Source: SAR116 cluster bacterium (lineage in GTDB: Bacteria; Pseudomonadota; Alphaproteobacteria; Puniceispirillales; Puniceispirillaceae). From it: a stretch of DNA of 64,000 nucleotides. Every line of letters begins with the position of its first letter. The first letter of the stretch is position 1. The notes under the pieces were generated by a model. It saw only the letters and a program-made list of their open reading frames with translations. It had not been told where the DNA came from and ran no database searches. The stretch is from positions 62,001-126,000 of the forward strand of contig SHBD01000003.1 of the NCBI GenBank assembly GCA_004212735.1, in the 5' to 3' direction. Positions 42,310-51,944 of the stretch are shown piece by piece. Made by a program: the position numbers and the translations under genes.

Positions 42310-43839
42310 ATGGGACAAATTGACGGTGACGACGCAATGCAGGACCATATCATTATAACCCTCGATCACGCTTCGGACATTAGCCTCCAGGCGCAGATCA
42401 GACAGTCCGTCGTCGAGGCGATTTTGGCCCGCGCCATTCTGCCCGGTGATAAATTGCCATCTAGTCGGGCGCTTGCATCGCAGCTCAAAGTATCGCGTAA
42501 CACGGTCATTCTAGCCTATCAGGCGCTGGTTGATACCGGATATCTGCAGCCGCGGGAGCGTTCAGGCTACATGGTCAGTGAGGATGCACCAGTCTCGCAG
42601 CTTTCCCATCTTGCTTCGGACCGGCTGGAGGCGGGAGGTGCCCCTGACAGCGTGATTGACTGGGATAGCAAGTTGGTTCAGTCCTGCACCGATATTCACC
42701 CGGTGCAAAAGCCGCTGAATTGGCGTGAGTATCCCTATCCATTCATCTATGGGCAAGTCGATAATGAATTGTTTCCAATGTCGGAATGGCGCGATTGCGC
42801 CCGACAGGCACTCGGCATGCGAAATTTTGGAACCATGGTTGGTGATTTTGGCATGAATGACGATCCAATGCTGGTCAATTACATTTGCTCGCGCAGCTTG
42901 CCTCGTCGCGGAATCAAAGCCCGTCCAGAGCAGATTTTGGTGACATTGGGAGCCCAGAACGCCCTTTATCTGGTCGCACAGTTGATTGTTGATGGGCAGA
43001 AACGCGTTGTCATCGAAAGCCCGGCATATCCCGATCTGCGCGATATCCTGCGTCAGCGGACATCGCATATTACTGAGCTGCCAGTTGACGATGGTGGTCT
43101 TGTTCTTGACGAGGAGGTTCTTAGAAAATCGGACTCTGTTTTCATCACGCCTAGCCATCAATGCCCGACCACCTGCACCATGCCGGCCTCGCGGCGGCGG
43201 GCGTTACTTGATCTGGCAAGCCAGCATGATTTGCTGATCATCGAAGATGATTACGAATTTGAAATGAATTTCCTCGAGGCGGCAACACCTGCACTCAAAT
43301 CTCAGGATGACGAGGGTCGGGTGATTTATGTGGGCAGCCTGTCAAAATCTGTTTTTCCGGGATTGCGGCTCGGTTACCTTGTTGCACCAGAGGGTCTGAT
43401 TGCCGAGGCTCGCGCGCTTCGTCATTTGATTTTGCGGCATCCGCCAGGGCATTCGCAGCGTACGCTCGCCTATTTCATGGCGCTGGGGCATTATGATGCG
43501 CAGATCCGCCGATTACGGCGGCACCTTGCCGGGCGAAGAGCGGCATTACAGTCGGCAATGGATGATCATGGGCTGTTCACCCAAACGGCATCGCATTTTG
43601 GTGGAACCAGCTTCTGGGTCAATGGTCCCGATTGGCTGGACGCCGGTGATCTGGCAGTGCGGGCGCGTGATGAGGGTGTTTTGATTGAGCCGGGAGATGT
43701 TTTCTTTCAACCTGAAAAACCACCATTGAATTACTTCCGCCTGTCCTATTCGGCCATTTCAACCGATCGGATTGCTGATGGTGTGGCACGCCTTGCAGCG
43801 GTCATTGACGGGATGAAGGCTGAGCGTCAGGTGTCTTGA
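42310..43839 (+). CDS. tauR: MocR/GntR-family regulator with aminotransferase domain, TauR-like
   Basis: 509 residues with an N-terminal GntR winged helix (about 20-90: LQAQIRQSVVEAILARAIL, LPSSRALASQLKVSRNTVILAYQAL) joined to a class I aminotransferase-like domain (about 130-500). The latter keeps the PLP-pocket stretches IIEDDYEFEMNF and VGSLSKSVFPGLRLGYLVAP with the lysine. MocR proteins sense PLP together with an amino compound and usually control an adjacent divergent gene; here that is tpa. TauR of Rhodobacter capsulatus is the precedent for taurine. ATG 42310 is used, but ATG 42337 has a better placed GGTGAC and gives a more typical N terminus. Followed by pta and soeABC on the same strand. 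Confidence 0.87.
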   Translation: MGQIDGDDAMQDHIIITLDHASDISLQAQIRQSVVEAILARAILPGDKLPSSRALASQLKVSRNTVILAYQALVDTGYLQPRERSGYMVSEDAPVSQLSHLASDRLEAGGAPDSVIDWDSKLVQSCTDIHPVQKPLNWREYPYPFIYGQVDNELFPMSEWRDCARQALGMRNFGTMVGDFGMNDDPMLVNYICSRSLPRRGIKARPEQILVTLGAQNALYLVAQLIVDGQKRVVIESPAYPDLRDILRQRTSHITELPVDDGGLVLDEEVLRKSDSVFITPSHQCPTTCTMPASRRRALLDLASQHDLLIIEDDYEFEMNFLEAATPALKSQDDEGRVIYVGSLSKSVFPGLRLGYLVAPEGLIAEARALRHLILRHPPGHSQRTLAYFMALGHYDAQIRRLRRHLAGRRAALQSAMDDHGLFTQTASHFGGTSFWVNGPDWLDAGDLAVRARDEGVLIEPGDVFFQPEKPPLNYFRLSYSAISTDRIADGVARLAAVIDGMKAERQVS

Positions 43840-43906
43840 TTGTAATGGTGACGCGCCCAAGCCAAAGAGCCAAATGGCACTATGATTTGTTGTGGCTGGT
43901 TCTATT

Positions 43907-43948
43907 TGACAGAGTCTTAAACAACGACCATGTTGAGGCACTCTGTCA
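43907..43948. other. Inverted repeat between tauR and the phosphotransacetylase gene
   Basis: TGACAGAGT (43907-43915) and ACTCTGTCA (43940-43948) are a perfect 9-bp inverted repeat with a 24-bp spacer. It may be a hairpin at the end of tauR or an operator for pta-soeABC. No U-run follows. Confidence 0.5.
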
Positions 43949-44014
43949 TCTACGTCAGCATTCTTGCAAGCCCGCTGGCATCATCTCGACTGGCCAGTAA
44001 CATCGCGTGAGCAG

Positions 44015-44042
44015 TGACATATGAGTAATGACATATGAGCAA
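44015..44042 (+). repeat. 14-bp tandem duplication including the pta start codon
   Basis: TGACATATGAGTAA (44015-44028) is followed by TGACATATGAGCAA (44029-44042). Both copies carry ATGAG; the second is the start of the phosphotransacetylase gene. The first ATG (44021) opens a five-codon reading frame (MSNDI) that stops at 44036-44038, overlapping the real start. Confidence 0.85.
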
Positions 44043-44988
44043 TGAAAACAGCCCCTTTCTTCGCGCCCCAGATGACGCCTGTCCGCCAGCTTTGCTCGAG
44101 ATGGCCAGAAGCACTGCGCCCCGGCGAATTGCCTTTGTTCGCGCAACCGGGCGGGCCACTCTTGAAACTGCGCGTGATGCGCTGAACCACGCGGTGGCAA
44201 TCCCTGTTCTGGTTGGCGAGATCACGCAAATCCGCGCTGACGCCGATGCCATTGGCTGGAACCTTGATGGGGTTGAGCTGATTGCCGCAGAGGGTGAGCA
44301 GGGTGCCATTGATCGAGCCATCGAGCTTGTTGCTTCGGGTGCAGCGGTTGGTTTGCTGAAGGGGCAGCTTCATTCCGATGTTTTCATGAGTGCAATCGTC
44401 AGGAAACAGGCAGGCATCCGAACCGATAGGCGCATGCTGCATATTTTTGCGATGCTGCCACACGGTGGTGGCAAGCCATTATTCATCAGCGATGCTGCCG
44501 TCAATGTGACACCAAGTATCGAAACCCGTGTTGAGTCGGCATTGCAGATGGCCGATTTGGCGCGAAAGATGGGTACGGTGAGACCGAAAGTCGCGATTTT
44601 ATCGGCAACTGAATCATTGCTGCCAGCGGTGCCGTCAAGTATTGAGGCTGATGAGATCGCTGCGTTGGCGATGTCTCGCGATGCAAACGCAGATTTTGCC
44701 GGTCCGCTGTCATTCGATCTGGCGTTGTCACCTGAATCTGTCGCGGTGAAAGGCATTGCCGCAGACAGCCCGTTGTTTTCCGTCGCCGGACAGGCTGATG
44801 CCTTGGTCGTCCCCGATATCGTATCGGGAAATGTTTTGTTTAAATCACTGGCCTATTGTGCCGGTGGGCTGGCTGCCGGTCTTGTCGTTGGTGGCTCGGT
44901 ACCAATTTTATTGACGAGCCGAGCGGACCCACCGGCGGCACGTCTCGCATCACTGGCCTTGGCGGCAATCGCGGGCAGGAAAGGGTAG
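44035..44988 (+). CDS. pta: Phosphate acetyl/butyryltransferase family enzyme (Pta-type)
   Basis: Converts acetyl phosphate to acetyl-CoA (or the butyryl equivalent). 317 residues, the size of the short PTA_PTB catalytic domain. Signatures: GAAVGLLKGQLHSDVFMSAIV in the N half, MLHIFAMLPHGGGKPLFISDAAVNVTPS, and VVPDIVSGNVLFKSLAYCAGGLAAGLVVGGSVPILLTSRAD near the C terminus. In taurine dissimilation Xsc releases acetyl phosphate, so an acetyl-specific Pta is the logical partner. The gene ends 3 bp before soeA, placing carbon and sulfite branches in one operon. Start ATG 44035 lies in a tandem duplication. Butyryl specificity cannot be excluded from sequence. Confidence 0.87.
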   Translation: MSNENSPFLRAPDDACPPALLEMARSTAPRRIAFVRATGRATLETARDALNHAVAIPVLVGEITQIRADADAIGWNLDGVELIAAEGEQGAIDRAIELVASGAAVGLLKGQLHSDVFMSAIVRKQAGIRTDRRMLHIFAMLPHGGGKPLFISDAAVNVTPSIETRVESALQMADLARKMGTVRPKVAILSATESLLPAVPSSIEADEIAALAMSRDANADFAGPLSFDLALSPESVAVKGIAADSPLFSVAGQADALVVPDIVSGNVLFKSLAYCAGGLAAGLVVGGSVPILLTSRADPPAARLASLALAAIAGRKG

Positions 44989-44991
44989 ATT

Positions 44992-47895
44992 ATGAGTGTG
45001 GAACCACAATTGGACACCTCACCAAAGGTTGGTGACGAAGTTCGAAAGACCACCTGTTACATGTGCGCATGCCGGTGCGGCATCAATGTGCATCTGCGCG
45101 ATAACAAAATCCGCTACATCGAGGGCAACCGTGACCATCCGGTGAACAAGGGCGTTCTTTGCGCAAAAGGATCAGCGGGCATCATGCAGCATTACTCGCC
45201 AGCGAGGTTGCAATCGCCAATGAAACGGGTTGGACCACGAGGGTCTGGACAGTTTGAGCCGATTAGCTGGGAAGAGGCACTATCCACCGCCACAGAGTGG
45301 CTGGCGTCGATCCGCAAAAGTGATCCGAAAAAGCTGGCCTTTTTCACGGGCCGGGATCAGTCACAGGCGTTGACTGGGTGGTGGGCGCAGCAATTCGGCA
45401 CTCCAAATTTTGCCGCGCATGGTGGCTTCTGCTCGGTCAATATGGCGGCGGGTGGCATCTACACAATTGGCGGTGCCTTTTGGGAATTTGGCTCTCCTGA
45501 CTGGGACCTGACCGAGATGTTCGTTCTCTTCGGGGTGGCAGAGGACCATGATTCGAACCCGATCAAAATCGGGCTTGGCAAACTCAAGGGTCGCGGTAAG
45601 CGTGTTGTGTCGGTCAATCCAGTGCAAACAGGCTATGCTGCAATCTCTGACGATTGGTATGGGGTGACCCCCGGAACTGATGGTCTGCTGATCATCTCGC
45701 TGATCCGCGAGTTGATGCGCTCCGGTAACATCGATGTTGATTATCTGCGCCGTTATACAAATGCCCCTTGGTTGGTGATACGTAATCCTGGCGTGGAAAA
45801 TGATGGATTGTTCTTGCGTGACAAAGATGGTGAACCACAGGTTCTTGACCGGGCGACGGGCAAGCCTGTTTCGCACAAGATAGCAGGTGTCAGCGTTGGT
45901 TTGCAGGGTGAGGTAAAGGTCAAGGATGGTGGTGTTGCCGTTCCCGCTTTCATGCTGATGACCGAAGCCTACATGGATGACCGCTACGGGCCCGAGGAAG
46001 TGGCCGGGATTGTTGGCATTTCCGCCCAGCGAATTCGTCAGTTTGCGGCAGATTTGGCAGAGGCGGCCTTCGCACGGGAAGTGGTTGTCGACCAGCCATG
46101 GACAGATTGGAAAGGCGAGCGCCACGAGAAGATGATTGGCCGGCCTGTCTCGATGCATGCGATGCGTGGTATCTCGGCCCATTCCAATGGTTTCCAAACC
46201 TGCCGTGCATTGCATGTTCTGCAATTAATGCTTGGGTCGGTCGAGGTGCCTGGGGGATTTCGCTTCAAGCCTCCTTATCCAAAACCGCCGCATGCCCATC
46301 CCAAACCAGCTGGCCGGCCAGATCAGGTGGCTGCTGGCAAGCCACTTGGCGGTGCGCCACTTGGCTATGTTCTAGGGCCGGAAGATTTGCTCATCGGACC
46401 GGAAGGAGAGCCGCAGCGCATCGACAAGGCCTACAGCTGGGATGCGCCTATGTCGGCTCATGGTCTGATGCACATGGTCATTTCCAATGCCGTTGCCGGT
46501 GATCCTTATCCGGTTGATGTATTGTTCATGTATATGGCCAATATGGCGTGGAATTCGTCAATGAATACCCGTGGCGTGATGAATATGCTAACCGAAACCG
46601 ATCCTGAAACCGGCGGATATAAGATACCGAAGATCATCTATTCAGATGCTTATTCATCGGAAATGGTCGCTTATGCCGATCTCATTCTGCCGGATACCAC
46701 CTATCTGGAACGTCATGATGCAATTTCGTTGTTGGATCGCCCAATCTGCGAGGCCGACGGTGTTGCGGATGCCATCAGATGGCCGGTGATCGAACCTGAC
46801 CGGGATGTCCGCGGCTTTCAGTCGGTGCTTCTTGATATTGGTGCGCGCCTTAGTCTACCGGGGATGGTCAATGATGATGGCAGCGCGAAATACAGTGACT
46901 ACGGTGATTATATTGTCAATCACCAGCGCAAGCCCGGTATTGGGCCACTTGCTGGTTTCCGGGGTACGAATGGCACCAGTGAGGGGCGCGGCGAGGTAAA
47001 TCCTGACCAACTGGACGCCTACATCGAAAATGGCAGTTTCTGGCATACCGACATACCCGAGGAGGCACGCTATTACAAAATGGCTAATATGGCCTATCAG
47101 GATTTTGCCGTTGATATGGGTTTCTATGACAATCCACAGCCCTATGCCTTTCAGATCTATTCCGAGACTTTGCAAAAATTCAGGCTTGCGGCCGAAGGCC
47201 ATGGTAATATACAGCCACCAGACCATTTGCGAGAACGTGTGCGTACATGTTTCACGCCCCTGCCCACATGGTATGCTCCTTTCGAGGGCGAGGCCATCAA
47301 TGAGGAGGATTACCCGCTACATGCGCTGACCCAGCGGCCGATGGCAATGTATCATTCATGGGGATCGCAAAACCCGTGGCTGCGCCAGATCCATGGGCAT
47401 AACCCAATGTTTATCTCTCAGGGCCTTGCCGATGAGCACGACCTCGTCGATGGTGACTGGATCTGGGTGACCTCACATCATGGCAAAATACGTGTTCCTG
47501 TTGCTGTCATGGCTGGCGTAAATGACAAGACAATCTGGACATGGAACGCCATTGGCAAACGCAAGGGGGCATGGCAGCTTGATGAGGACGCACCAGAGGC
47601 CAAGAAGGGCTTTTTGCTGAACCATCTCATCTATGAATTGCTACCGCCAAAAGGTGACGGACAGCGTTGGTCAAATTCTGATCCGATCACGGGTCAGGCT
47701 GCATGGTTTGACCTGCGTGTGCGGATCGCCAAGGCGGCGGCTGATGAGCCTGCTGAGTCTGCTCCTCAATTTGCCCCTTTGCCCAGAATGAACGGTATGG
47801 CGCAACCGGACAAGACGCTTCGTTATGGATTGAAATGGACCTCAAATGCCAGCTCGGCAAAGGGCCGTGAGAAAAAAGGAAAAACCTCGTCATGA
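44992..47895 (+). CDS. soeA: Sulfite dehydrogenase SoeA-like molybdopterin subunit
   Basis: Catalytic subunit of the DMSO-reductase family, 967 residues, holding a bis-MGD cofactor and one [4Fe-4S] cluster. The N-terminal cluster ligands are Cys22, Cys25, Cys29 and Cys57 (CYMCACRCG and VLCAKG); a likely Mo-ligand Cys is in HGGFCSVNMAAG. No twin-arginine signal is present at the N terminus, so the enzyme is cytoplasmic, as known for SoeABC and unlike DmsA or PsrA. Role: oxidise sulfite to sulfate and pass electrons via SoeB and SoeC to quinone. It lies right after the phosphotransacetylase gene of a taurine pathway that releases sulfite. ATGA overlap with soeB. A polysulfide or thiosulfate reductase is the alternative. 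Confidence 0.85.
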   Translation: MSVEPQLDTSPKVGDEVRKTTCYMCACRCGINVHLRDNKIRYIEGNRDHPVNKGVLCAKGSAGIMQHYSPARLQSPMKRVGPRGSGQFEPISWEEALSTATEWLASIRKSDPKKLAFFTGRDQSQALTGWWAQQFGTPNFAAHGGFCSVNMAAGGIYTIGGAFWEFGSPDWDLTEMFVLFGVAEDHDSNPIKIGLGKLKGRGKRVVSVNPVQTGYAAISDDWYGVTPGTDGLLIISLIRELMRSGNIDVDYLRRYTNAPWLVIRNPGVENDGLFLRDKDGEPQVLDRATGKPVSHKIAGVSVGLQGEVKVKDGGVAVPAFMLMTEAYMDDRYGPEEVAGIVGISAQRIRQFAADLAEAAFAREVVVDQPWTDWKGERHEKMIGRPVSMHAMRGISAHSNGFQTCRALHVLQLMLGSVEVPGGFRFKPPYPKPPHAHPKPAGRPDQVAAGKPLGGAPLGYVLGPEDLLIGPEGEPQRIDKAYSWDAPMSAHGLMHMVISNAVAGDPYPVDVLFMYMANMAWNSSMNTRGVMNMLTETDPETGGYKIPKIIYSDAYSSEMVAYADLILPDTTYLERHDAISLLDRPICEADGVADAIRWPVIEPDRDVRGFQSVLLDIGARLSLPGMVNDDGSAKYSDYGDYIVNHQRKPGIGPLAGFRGTNGTSEGRGEVNPDQLDAYIENGSFWHTDIPEEARYYKMANMAYQDFAVDMGFYDNPQPYAFQIYSETLQKFRLAAEGHGNIQPPDHLRERVRTCFTPLPTWYAPFEGEAINEEDYPLHALTQRPMAMYHSWGSQNPWLRQIHGHNPMFISQGLADEHDLVDGDWIWVTSHHGKIRVPVAVMAGVNDKTIWTWNAIGKRKGAWQLDEDAPEAKKGFLLNHLIYELLPPKGDGQRWSNSDPITGQAAWFDLRVRIAKAAADEPAESAPQFAPLPRMNGMAQPDKTLRYGLKWTSNASSAKGREKKGKTSS

Positions 47896-48635
47896 CCAGT
47901 CTGCCAGAGCCATCGGCCATCAAGCTAGGCCTTGTGATTGACCTTGATATCTGTGTTGGCTGTCAGGCCTGCGTAGTGAATTGCAAGGAATGGAATACTT
48001 CAGGATATGGTGCGCCGCTGAGTGATGAAAATGCCTATGGAGCCAATCCCAACGGTGCGTGGCTCAATCGGGTGCATGCCTTTGAGGCGGGTGAGGGAGA
48101 AACAGCCAAAACCATTCACTTTCCCAAATCCTGTCTGCATTGCGAGGACGCGCCCTGTGTCACGGTATGTCCCACAGGAGCCTCCTTCAAGCGCGCCGAG
48201 GATGGTATCGTTCTGGTGAATGAGGATTGGTGCATTGGATGCGGTTTGTGCGCTTGGTCATGCCCCTATGGCGCCCGTGAGATGGACCCAGCCGAGGGCG
48301 TGATGAAGAAATGCACCCTTTGTGTTGACCGGATCTATAATGAGAACATTCCCGAGGAGGATCAGGTGCCCGCATGTGTGCGAACCTGTCCAACGAATGC
48401 CCGTCACTTTGGCGATCTTGGCGACCCGAACTCAGAGGTCAGCTTGATGGTGGCAGCGCGTGAAGGGTTTGATTTGATGCCTGAACAAGGCACGAAGCCG
48501 GTTAATAAATATTTGCCGCCACGCCAACGTCGCCAGACGGAGGGTGCCCCGATGTCGCTGGTGGCTATGGCAGATGCCGAGACGCCCAAGGGCTTTTGGA
48601 AGTGGGTGGATTCAACTCTGGAAAAACTAGGATAA
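47892..48635 (+). CDS. soeB: SoeB-like four-cluster ferredoxin electron-transfer subunit
   Basis: 247 residues. Four cysteine groups for [4Fe-4S] clusters can be seen: CVGCQACVVNCKEWN, CLHCEDAPCVTVCPTGA, CIGCGLCAWSCPYGAR and CTLCVDRIYNENI followed by CVRTCPTNARH. This is the DmsB/PsrB/SoeB type that wires the molybdenum subunit to the membrane anchor. No export signal. The start overlaps the soeA stop by 4 bp, and soeC begins 4 bp after its end. A C-terminal tail of about 50 residues (from PVNKYLPP) lies past the last cluster. Confidence 0.93.
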   Translation: MTSLPEPSAIKLGLVIDLDICVGCQACVVNCKEWNTSGYGAPLSDENAYGANPNGAWLNRVHAFEAGEGETAKTIHFPKSCLHCEDAPCVTVCPTGASFKRAEDGIVLVNEDWCIGCGLCAWSCPYGAREMDPAEGVMKKCTLCVDRIYNENIPEEDQVPACVRTCPTNARHFGDLGDPNSEVSLMVAAREGFDLMPEQGTKPVNKYLPPRQRRQTEGAPMSLVAMADAETPKGFWKWVDSTLEKLG

Positions 48636-48639
48636 AATT

Positions 48640-49554
48640 ATGCGTCCAGCCTGGTCGATTATTTTTTTCACCTCATCATCTGGCCTTGGCCTTGGCCTTG
48701 CCGCGTGGATTGTTCTCGGTCTTGTGCCGCTGGAGTCAGCGACACATCTGCTGGCAATTGCCGGATTCACCTTTGGGCTGATTGGTGCGGGCCTGTTCAG
48801 CTCAACCCTGCATCTTGGGCATCCGGAGCGGGCATGGCGCGCCCTGAGCCAATGGCGATCAAGTTGGCTGTCGCGTGAGGGTGTGCTTGCGGTTGTGGTT
48901 ATGGCGGCGTTGTTTATGTGGTTTGTTTATGTCCATGGCGGCGCGGTGCCTCCGTTATGGGCATCGGCCGGGGTGTTGACTCTGATTATCGCCACGGTCT
49001 ATGCCACTTCGATGATATACGCTTCGTTGAAAACGGTCGCGCGGTGGTATCATCCGTTGACGCCTATCTGCTATCTGATGTTTGCGGCAGCTGGTGGCCT
49101 GCTTGCAGCCTGCTGGCTGTTGGCGATGACTGGCCAGCATGTGACGGCCGCGATCCAGCAATCGACCCTGCTTTTGCTGGCAGCTGCATGGGGTGTAAAG
49201 CTGATCTGGTGGCGCGTTGCCGGGGCTTCGGGCTCTGGCAGCAGTCTTGCAAGTGCCACAGGCCTTACTGCGTTGGGCGAGGTGCGGAGCATCATGCCGC
49301 CGCACACATCGGAAAATTATCTACAGCATGAAATGGGGTTTATTGTGGCCCGCCGCCACGCCGAAAAGCTCCGGCTGTTGTCACTTGGCTTGGGTGCCGT
49401 TCTGCCGCTGCTTCTTATCTGGCTGGCACCTCTGAGCGCTCCGCTGTTGGGCATCGCGCTGGTAAGCCATATTGCAGGCGTCTTTGTCGAGCGATGGTTG
49501 TTCTTTGCCGAGGCAAAACATGTCGTCTCCCTCTATTATGGTGAGGTGCATTAA
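48640..49554 (+). CDS. soeC: SoeC-like membrane anchor subunit (DmsC family)
   Basis: 304 residues with eight predicted membrane helices and little polar sequence, the DmsC-type quinone-reactive anchor. It starts MRPAWSIIFFTSSSGLGLGLAAWIVL and contains SSTLHLGHPERAWRALSQW, whose histidines and the arginine are typical of the family. It passes electrons from SoeB to the quinone pool. It directly follows soeB and ends the operon, which stops at a strong bidirectional terminator. This order (molybdenum, Fe-S, anchor) matches soeABC. Confidence 0.9.
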   Translation: MRPAWSIIFFTSSSGLGLGLAAWIVLGLVPLESATHLLAIAGFTFGLIGAGLFSSTLHLGHPERAWRALSQWRSSWLSREGVLAVVVMAALFMWFVYVHGGAVPPLWASAGVLTLIIATVYATSMIYASLKTVARWYHPLTPICYLMFAAAGGLLAACWLLAMTGQHVTAAIQQSTLLLLAAAWGVKLIWWRVAGASGSGSSLASATGLTALGEVRSIMPPHTSENYLQHEMGFIVARRHAEKLRLLSLGLGAVLPLLLIWLAPLSAPLLGIALVSHIAGVFVERWLFFAEAKHVVSLYYGEVH

Positions 49555-49583
49555 CCTAGGATGCATCATCAGCAAAGTATAAA

Positions 49584-49610
49584 AAAACCGGCCCCGAGCG
49601 GGCCGGTTTT
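49584..49610. terminator. Bidirectional intrinsic terminator between soeC and hppA
   Basis: AAAACCGGCCC and GGGCCGGTTTT form an 11-bp stem with a CGAGC loop; the A- and T-runs serve both convergent operons. Confidence 0.93.
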
Positions 49611-49633
49611 ATTTGGGCGGAATGTGGGGTTGA

Positions 49634-51643
49634 TCAAATTAGCAGCGGTGCAATCACCAAGCTGACAATCGCCATCACATTGATCAGGATGTTCATTGAT
49701 GGACCGGATGTGTCTTTCAATGGGTCACCGACGGTGTCACCGACAACAGCCGCCTTATGCACATCGGAACCCTTACCACCAAGATTGCCCTTCTCGACAT
49801 ACTTCTTGGCGTTGTCCCATGCACCACCGGCATTGGCCATCATCAGCGCCATCATGACGCAACAGATCAACGCACCGGCAAGCATGCCGCCAAGCGCCTT
49901 CGGCCCAAGAGCGAAACCGATGATCACAGGTGCCAGCACTGCCATCGAACCAGGCATCACCATCTTGCGCAGCGCGGCACGTGTAGCAATATCGACACAG
50001 CGGGCCGTATCCGGCTTTCCTGTCCCTTCAAGAAGGCCAGGGATCTCACGGAACTGCCGGCGTACCTCAACGATCATCTCAAAGGCGGCGTCACCGACAG
50101 CGGTCATTGTCATCGCGCTTACCAAGAATGGGAAGATGCCGCCGATGAACATGCCACACAGAACCATCGGGTCATTGATGGCAAGAACGAAGTCGGGGTC
50201 GCCATTGCTGACCTTGGCGATGTAGGCACTGATAAGCGCCAGCGCAGCGAGTGCGGCAGCGGAGATGGCAAAGCCCTTGCCGATGGCCGCAGTCGTGTTG
50301 CCAACCTCATCAAGTGAATCCGTGATCTCGCGTGTCTCTGGTCCCATCTCAGCCATTTCGGCGATACCACCGGCATTGTCTGCGACCGGGCCATAAGCAT
50401 CGATCGCCATGGTGATGCCAACGGTTGAGAGCATACCAACAGCCGCAAGGCCAACACCATAAAGACCTGCTGCGGCGTTTGCGCAGAAGATGATGGCGGC
50501 AATTGTCAGAACCGGGATGGCAACAGACTGCATGCCCGTTGCAAGGCCGGAGATCATCACAGTCGCTGGCCCGGTCTCGCCATCCTTGGCGATTTTGCGG
50601 ACTGGCGGGCCTCCGGTGTAATATTCGGTAACGAGGCCGACGATGATGCCACCCACGGCACCAACCAGAACGGCGAACCAAACACCTGATGTTGCGCCCA
50701 TCGCCTGAATCACGGCATAGGCGGCGGCTATAAAGATGACTGATGAGCCAATTGTGCCAAAGCGTAAGGCAACGTCAGCGCTTTTGCTGGAGAACATCTT
50801 TACGGCAAGAATGCCGATCAGCGAGCAGACAAGGCCCGTTGATGCCAGAGCCAGAGGCATGAATTGCAACGCGCCCTGATCGCCTCCAAGACTGTTCACC
50901 GTCTCGATTGACATGGACGCAGCAAGGGCCATCGAAGCAATCATCGAACCACAATACGATTCGAAAATATCTGAGCCCATGCCAGCAACATCGCCAACAT
51001 TATCACCTACATTGTCGGCAATAACGGCAGGGTTGCGAGGGTCATCTTCTGGGATGCCAGCCTCAACCTTACCGACAAGATCGGCACCGACATCGGCTGA
51101 TTTGGTGAAAATGCCACCACCCACACGGCTAAACAGGGCAACTGATGAGCCGCCCATTGCAAAGCCCTCAATGGCCTCAATCCCGTGTGCGGTGTCACCC
51201 ATAAAATGGTACAGGATACCGATGCCGAGCAGACCCATTGAGGCAACTGTCAGGCCCATGATTGACCCACCGAAGAAAGCCACATTCAGAGCAGCAGCTG
51301 CGCCTTCGGTATTGGCCGCCACGGCTGTTCTGACATTTGCCTTTGTCGCTGAATACATGCCGATGTAGCCTGCAACACCAGAGCAAAGCGCCCCAAGTGT
51401 GAAAGAAATGGCTGTGTCAGCACCAAGACCCCAATATAGGGCAGCGATACAGATCAGACAGAAAATGGCCAGACGTTTGTATTCACTGGCCATAAAGACC
51501 ATCGCGCCAAGATGAATCTCATCCGAGATTTCTTTGACCCTGCCCTCCCCAGCTGGGGTTTGCAGAATTCTCGCATAGACCATGGAGGCCGCGACCAAGC
51601 CCAATATGCCAAGACTGATCGGCAAAACTGCGGAAGTAAGCAT
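49634..51643 (-). CDS. hppA: Membrane-bound ion-pumping pyrophosphatase
   Basis: Couples PPi hydrolysis to H+ (or Na+) transport. 669 residues with about 16 membrane helices. Catalytic loops are [45 protein letters not shown] and the C-terminal [20 protein letters not shown]. At the family's K+-specificity position the motif reads [10 protein letters not shown], with Ala where K+-independent enzymes have Lys, so this is probably the K+-dependent class. Whether it pumps protons or sodium cannot be read reliably here. AGAGGAAAG lies upstream of the ATG. It is a single-gene unit, bounded by a terminator downstream, with a hairpin in its leader. Confidence 0.95.
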   Translation of the reverse strand: MLTSAVLPISLGILGLVAASMVYARILQTPAGEGRVKEISDEIHLGAMVFMASEYKRLAIFCLICIAALYWGLGADTAISFTLGALCSGVAGYIGMYSATKANVRTAVAANTEGAAAALNVAFFGGSIMGLTVASMGLLGIGILYHFMGDTAHGIEAIEGFAMGGSSVALFSRVGGGIFTKSADVGADLVGKVEAGIPEDDPRNPAVIADNVGDNVGDVAGMGSDIFESYCGSMIASMALAASMSIETVNSLGGDQGALQFMPLALASTGLVCSLIGILAVKMFSSKSADVALRFGTIGSSVIFIAAAYAVIQAMGATSGVWFAVLVGAVGGIIVGLVTEYYTGGPPVRKIAKDGETGPATVMISGLATGMQSVAIPVLTIAAIIFCANAAAGLYGVGLAAVGMLSTVGITMAIDAYGPVADNAGGIAEMAEMGPETREITDSLDEVGNTTAAIGKGFAISAAALAALALISAYIAKVSNGDPDFVLAINDPMVLCGMFIGGIFPFLVSAMTMTAVGDAAFEMIVEVRRQFREIPGLLEGTGKPDTARCVDIATRAALRKMVMPGSMAVLAPVIIGFALGPKALGGMLAGALICCVMMALMMANAGGAWDNAKKYVEKGNLGGKGSDVHKAAVVGDTVGDPLKDTSGPSMNILINVMAIVSLVIAPLLI

Positions 51644-51944
51644 GAAACTTTCCTCTTGATTGTAGTGAGAAAGCGGTTTGTTAGTGTGATTGTCTCCCCG
51701 ACAAACCGCGTAAAATCGCGCAGGTTATAGAACGAATGCCAATGAGTGTAAAGCTATGAGTGGCATAGCAATGCATCAGCGGGGTGAACGTTAAACATGG
51801 AAGCTGTTTGGCAGCAGATGGGAGTGGTGAGAGAAAATCAGGTTCCGGTCATTTTGCCAGTTTTTATGACTCGCGGTAACGTTTATACTATTGACTTAAA
51901 CCTGTGTGCCGAAAGGTGCGCCAGAACATGTAATGGGGGGATTG
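51644..51944. promoter_or_regulatory. Divergent region between hppA and the cupin gene, with a leader hairpin of hppA
   Basis: About 300 bp. GCGGTTTGT (51673-51681) and ACAAACCGC (51701-51709) form a perfect 9-bp inverted repeat with a 19-bp spacer, starting 29 bp before the hppA start; in the transcript it would fold close to the ribosome site. No protein gene or RNA gene is evident; a 54-codon frame at 51797 has no ribosome site. Confidence 0.45.

Noticed and set aside
45361-46224. Reverse-strand 287-codon frame inside soeA
   Set aside because: Antisense shadow of the molybdopterin domain; histidine- and proline-rich translation without motifs.
44992-49554. Alternative reading of soeABC as a DMSO or polysulfide reductase
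   Set aside because: No Tat signal on the large subunit and a direct link to taurine genes favour sulfite oxidation, although a phylogeny would be needed to settle it.
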